DNA from: Punica granatum
Taxonomy: Eukaryota; Streptophyta; Magnoliopsida; Myrtales; Lythraceae
Reading direction: 5' to 3'
Length of the DNA stretch: 64,000 nucleotides
Assembly (NCBI RefSeq): GCF_007655135.1
Contig: NC_045128.1
Location: forward strand, 38,577,885 to 38,641,884
In this document: positions 59,135-64,000 of the stretch, in pieces
Numbering within the stretch: the stretch's first letter is position 1
How the letters are laid out: every line of letters begins with the position of its first letter
The notes under the pieces: model-generated
What the model was told of the DNA's origin: nothing
Database searches by the model: none
What the model saw: the letters and a program-made list of their open reading frames with translations, nothing else
Program-made: the position numbers and the translations under genes

Positions 59135-59715
59135 CTATAGTTCTAGGAAATAACTGTCGTGCATTTGAAGTTCTTCCAAATAATGTAGATTCGATAAATC
59201 CGGCAACTCTGTCATTGCTGCACACCGAACAATACTAAGTGATTCCAATGATGCCAATCTTATGAGCCCTGGAATCTCTACAAGTAGCTGACAACCAGAT
59301 AAGTTTAGTTCTCTTAATCTCTGTAACTTTGACAGATCTGGCAGCTCCTCCAGTGCTTCACACAAAGAAAGGTCGAGTGCCTCCAAACATACCAGCTCCC
59401 CGAGTCCCGGAATTCCTACAAGGCATCGGCAACCAGAGAGTTTCAATTCTCTTAAATTCTGCAGCTTAGAAAGATCTGGCTCCTTCATTGCTCCACACCA
59501 GGAAGCATCAAGTACTTCCAACAATACCAACTTTGTAAGTCCTGGAATCTCTACAAGATGTTGGCAACCACGCAGTCTTAATTCTCTTAACTTCTGCAGA
59601 TTTGACAGACCTGCTACCTCTTTCATTGCTTTGCATCGGGAGATGTTGAGTACCTCCAGAGATGACAAGTTACCAAGTCCTTGAATCTCCAAAAGGTCTT
59701 TGCAACCTGCTACTT
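59135..59715 (-). pseudogene. Out-of-frame C-terminal LRR tail of the TNL gene
   Basis: About 195 codons of well-kept LRRs (LKVAGCKDLLEIQGLG, CLEALDLSLCEALEELPDLS and more) to a stop at 59135. They lie one frame away from the upstream LRR exon. The paralogue at 54.5 kb has NLMELHVAG in one frame across the break point, so a single base was probably lost near 59,725 here. If the shift is real, the receptor loses this tail. Confidence 0.8.
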
Positions 59716-62700
59716 TTAACTCATTAAGTTGCATAGTGATGACAGATTAGGCAACTGCACAATTCCTGGGCAAAAAGATATGATTAGAACCTTCAATGAT
59801 GCCAATTCAGAGAGTCCCGGAATATTTTCTTCCCGTCCACGATTTGTCCACTCAGGCATCACTAGCGCCTGGCACATAGAAACTTCAAGTATCTCTAGTG
59901 ATGTCAATCCTGTGAGACCAGGAATATGTTGAAGTTGTTCACAATAGCGCAACTTCAGTTGTTGTAACTTACGCAACGACGATAGATCAGGTAGCACTTC
60001 TATTGCCCCACATCGATAAATGTCTAGTAATTCCAACGATGCCATTCCCGTCAATGGAGGGATCTTTTTAAGTTGTTTGCAGTCTCGCACCTTCAGTTGT
60101 TCTAACTTACTCAATGAGGACAAATTTGGTAACAACTTTATTTTCCCACACCCTTGAATATGCAGTATCTGCAGCGATGCCAGTCCAATAAGTCGAGGGA
60201 TCTGTAGAATTTTCTTGCAACAGTGCAGCTTCAATTGTTCCAACTTACTCAACGATGATAGATTCGGTAACATCACTACTGCCTCGCACTTATAAATGTC
60301 TAGTATCTCCATTGATGACAATCCTGTGAGTTCAGGAATCTGTTTAAGTTGCTGGCATTCATGCAACTTTAGTTGTTTTAACTCGAGCAATGGTGATAGA
60401 TCCGGCAACATCTGTATTCTGGAGCTAGAAATGTCTATTATCTCTAGCGATGCCAATTCCCTTATTGCATGAATAAATGCAGTAGGTTCCATTCCCCCCA
60501 GCTTTAGTGACTTTAACTTCCTGAGTGAAGACAAATCTGGTAATGTCTCCATTCCTTTGTACCCTGAAATGTTCAACATCTCCAACAATTTTAGGCCTGA
60601 GAGATCAGTTAACATTGGCAACGATGTACAATCACTGATCGATAAACTTCTCAGCATACGCAAGCTACTGAAGCCTTGAATTTCAATCAGATTTCTACAT
60701 TGCCTAACTGTTATGTGTAGAATCCCCTTCAACTCTGACAAATCTGGCAGTCTTTTGAACTTACACCCATCCACCGACAAGTAAGATAAAGATGTTAGAT
60801 TCTTGAGGGCATTCAGGTTAGCTAATGGACCGCTTACCCGCAATGTTCTCAGAGATACTATATCCTTCAGTCCTGGAATTTCCACGATCCTGGGGCAGTT
60901 CGTTAGAGATAAGCTCGACAACTTTCCCAAGTTTGATAGATTTGGTAGACTTTCAAGTGAAGAAAGGCCTGAAAGTCGCAAGCAACGAAGGCTTGATGGG
61001 AGTAGAGGATGGGACTGAATACCTGGACAGTCTCCAATAGAAAGTTCTTTAAGCCGAGAAAGGCCACCAATATTCTCAGGAATTTCGGTGAGCCTAATAC
61101 ATCCTAAAATCTCCAATTGCTTCAAATTAATGAAGCTTGATAAAGTCAGGAATGCACTCCCAGGAGATCGGCAAGTGACTTTGAGATTGACTAAGCTGAA
61201 AGGAAGCTCAGGGAGAGTCCTTAGGAGCACGCAACTTCTCAAATCAAGTGTTTGGAGATGAAAGAGCCCATGGATGCTTGATGGGATTTCAGTAACACCA
61301 GTGTGGTCTAGCCTTAAAATTCTTAGAGAAGGCAGGCTATCGAGTTCGAATGGAATTGATCCAGCCAAGCTTTGACAATGAGAGGCATTTAGTACTTCTA
61401 GCTTATGTAACTTCCCGAGAAAACAAGGGAGAGTCCTCACTGGACTGTGACTTATATCAAGCATTCGCAAATTGATCAAGTTTCCAACGGAATAAGGTAA
61501 GTGCCAAACACTTGTATGTGATAAGTTCAGCTCTTCCAGTGACTGCAACTCTCCAATGGATGATGGAATATCTCTCAATGACCGACAATGATTCAGCAAC
61601 AACCGCTGCAGTTTCTTCAAGCATTCTATTGACTCAGGAATTCGAGTAAGCGATTTGCACCATTTGGCACTGAGAGTTTTAAGACATGCCATACCTGTAG
61701 ATGCTGGTATTTCTTGGATAAGTGTTCCATCGACGACAAGCTCGGTCAATGATGTCAAAGAACCCAATTCTTCAGGCAACCTCTCAAGGCTGCAGCAATT
61801 CTTCAGACTTAGGGACTCAAGAGTTGTAAGATACCCGACTGAGTGGTGAACCACAGCTAATGCATAGCAATCGTCAAGTATTAATCTCTTGATAGGTGGG
61901 AATGAGGAAAACTGAGGAGTTCCTGTTAGTTGACGGCAACCCGTGAGATTAACAACTTCCAGCTTCTTGAGAACCTAATGAAAAAGAAAGCAGGAATGGG
62001 ACGAACATGTTGAACTTGCAGTCCAGTAAATGAAGTAACGCTAAAAAAAAAAAAAAGGAACAAAAGAGGAAAGCGCAATTTCTGAGACCTGAACTGAGCT
62101 CCATCCACTCCAGTCAGTAGTAACGACGCTTTTTGACAGGTTGAGGACAACCAAGTTCCTTAGATGTAAATCAGAGGGTATATTTAACGGGGTATGCCCG
62201 TGCCAACTTAGCCATTTTAATCGATGTAAGCGTCTTTGAAAGTTCCCCTCGAGATTACAGTCACCTAGCTCAAGGCAAAGAAGCTTTGTTAACTTCTCAA
62301 ACGTCTGACCCCTGAAACGTGTCTCTGCCTCCTCCAACCCATGATCTATGCGGATGGCTTTCACCTTTGATGTTCCCTGCTCAATAAGCAATTGGAATGA
62401 AACAAAGAGAAACGAATATGAGTATTGAAGTCAAAGAAACCAAGAAGCGCAGTCCTTCTTGCTGAATATAATATTTATTGGTGAGCCGAAGTTATATCTT
62501 ACCTCTTCATATTCCAGTACTTCGATAGCATCTTCATGGCGCCATAGCCTGCTCCGCTCTCCTGGTTCGCCATAGTTTTCCTGATGGACAATTTCCCTGC
62601 CGAGATCCTTAATTTGATCATGCATCCACACCTCCTTATCATCTCCAATTTTAACCATGGACTTCTGACATAAGTCTTGAAGTGTACTTGCTGGTGAAAA

Positions 62701-63598
62701 TCCACACGCTTTCCACATGAGAACAAGTACCCTATAATCCGTTCCAGCATAAAGACATGCAATGTCAAGAAATATTTCCCGTTCATCGTGATTTAATGCG
62801 TCAAAGCTGATCCTCAATCTATCTTGGACGCTTGGTTCTTTTCTCAACCGGTCTAATGCCTCTCGCCAAACATCTTCCTGTAATTTGGCAGATAGATAAG
62901 AACCTATGACCTCAATAGCTAGAGGAAGTCCTCCAGTTGCCTTTGCAATTTGCCAAGACAGATCAGCAAACTCAGAAATTGGAAAATTCTGCCTGAATGC
63001 ATGCTTGCAAAATAGTAGGAAAGCATCGTCCTGATTCAGTTCTGTGACTCTATAGATTCGATCTCCTCGAGATTCGTCCAGAACATTTAAATTTCTGGTT
63101 GTAACAATGATCCTACTTCCTGGAGCGTAGTAATAAAGATCTGATAACAGGTTGCTGAGTTGTTCGCTCCGATCGACATCGTCTAGAAGAATGAGCACCT
63201 TTTTGTTGTGAAGCCTGCCTTTGAGCATGCTTTTTCCTCTATCGACATTGGGAATTTCTTTGTGTTTTTGCCTTAATATATCAAAGACTAACTGTCTCTG
63301 CAAGGACTCCGTGCCATTCGGTTGCAATGATTTTTCTCTGATATCACTGAGGAAGCTACAATGTTCAAATTGATCCATGAGTTGGTTACAAACAAACTTT
63401 GCAACTGCTGTCTTCCCAACTCCACCCATTCCGCAAATCCCGACAATTCTTACATCTTCTATTCCCATGTCTAACAAGTCCATAACTTCGTCCACGTGAT
63501 CATCGAGTCCAACTAAATGGTCAGCCACATCAAGACGGGGTTTATTCAATTGTTTCCAGACCTCTGAAACTATCTCTTGTACTAACTCCCCTTGAGAT
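59716..63598 (-). CDS. TIR-type NB-LRR resistance gene, 5' part outside the window
   Basis: Exons: 63598-62503 (NB-ARC), 62376-62089 and 61974-59716 (LRRs), with borders CCAG|ATCTC, GAG|GTAAGA, CAG|GGAACATC, CAG|GTCTC and TTAG|GTTCTC, all in phase. The NB-ARC shows the P-loop GICGMGGVGKTAVA, kinase-2 KKVLILLDDVD (final Asp marks the TIR class), GSRIIVTTRN, GGLPLAIEVIGSYL, FLDIACLYAG and an intact WMHD. More than 20 LRRs follow (LPNLSSLSKLEQLKL type). The TIR exon must lie right of 64,000 or be lost; 63,599-64,000 looks like intron with repeat sequence. About 1,213 residues are visible. The frame ends early at 59716 through an apparent 1-nt loss. Such proteins sense pathogen effectors inside the cell and trigger EDS1-dependent immunity; the specific ligand is unknown. 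Confidence 0.88.
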
Positions 63599-64000
63599 CT
63601 GGAAAACAAGGATGATGTTCTTGTCGGAGATTGCTCGAGTTCAAGAAGTAATGGCAGAGTGTTTTCAAGTTTAAATAAAGAGAAAACTGTCAATTTGATC
63701 CCAAATATTTAGGGTGGCCGACAATTTGATCCTCAATGTTTCAAAACCAACAAGTCAATCCTGGTACTTTCCTTACTCAATATAGTCTAGACGTCAGCAC
63801 TTCGTGACGGTAGCCTGATGTGGCTACTTACGTCGACAAACCCCATTAATGAAAAGCATTAAAAAAAAATAAAAACGATGCCACGGGCAGGAAACAGCTG
63901 AGAATTCCTCCCCACAGCTGCGGCGAGCTCCCATCTTGATTTCAGGGGACTCGACAAAGCTCCCTCCGTAATCGAGAGAATTACCTCGTCGGGCAACATG
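63599..64000. other. Putative first intron of the TNL gene with a repeat insertion
   Basis: It contains GTCAATTTGATCCC and GACAATTTGATCCTCAATGT, a near-duplicated word typical of dispersed plant repeats. From 63,890 there is a GC-richer patch, too short to identify. Confidence 0.4.

Overview
This window is plant nuclear DNA from a eudicot. It is AT-rich between genes, its genes have GT-AG introns, and it carries a TIR-type NB-LRR gene (LLDDVD kinase-2 motif), a class that cereals lack. I cannot name the species; a woody Myrtales-like plant is only a weak guess.

Layout. 1-6,600: AT-rich DNA with MITEs, SINE pieces and a degenerate tandem repeat. 6,713-7,441: an intronless type I (M-alpha, AGL62-like) MADS-box gene. 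8,900-14,450: SINE copies, a decayed LINE RNase H remnant and a 3.5 kb CACTA element (10,921-14,448). 15,674-29,925: the most striking object, a 14.2 kb composite hAT element with a perfect 8-bp target duplication. It has one left end, a near-complete transposase gene (minus strand, one in-frame nonsense codon) and five direct tandem units of about 2.4 kb. Each unit ends in its own right terminus, and the first three bases of that terminus (TAG) stop the truncated transposase frame. 30,000-34,980: SINEs, a probable Helitron 3' end and microsatellites. 35,385-37,345: an intact two-exon DUF1005 gene, with a decayed copy of its 3' end 3 kb downstream. 40,978-43,585: an SUVH4/KYP-like histone methyltransferase pseudogene. 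45,294-46,506: a five-exon NOPCHAP1-like gene, followed by a 33-C homopolymer. 48,750-63,598: a defence cluster with three PR-1 genes (one broken) interleaved with LRR fragments and a TIR-NB-LRR gene that runs off the right edge. Much of this cluster is a tandem segmental duplication of about 5 kb.

The host genes look independent of each other (seed or gametophyte MADS factor, stress-related DUF1005 protein, box C/D snoRNP assembly factor, secreted PR-1 proteins, intracellular immune receptor). Transposable elements explain most of the remaining structure. The most original signal is the hAT array: it supplies repeated transposon ends together with repeated DNA-binding-domain frames, an arrangement that could act as a self-repressor or an end decoy.
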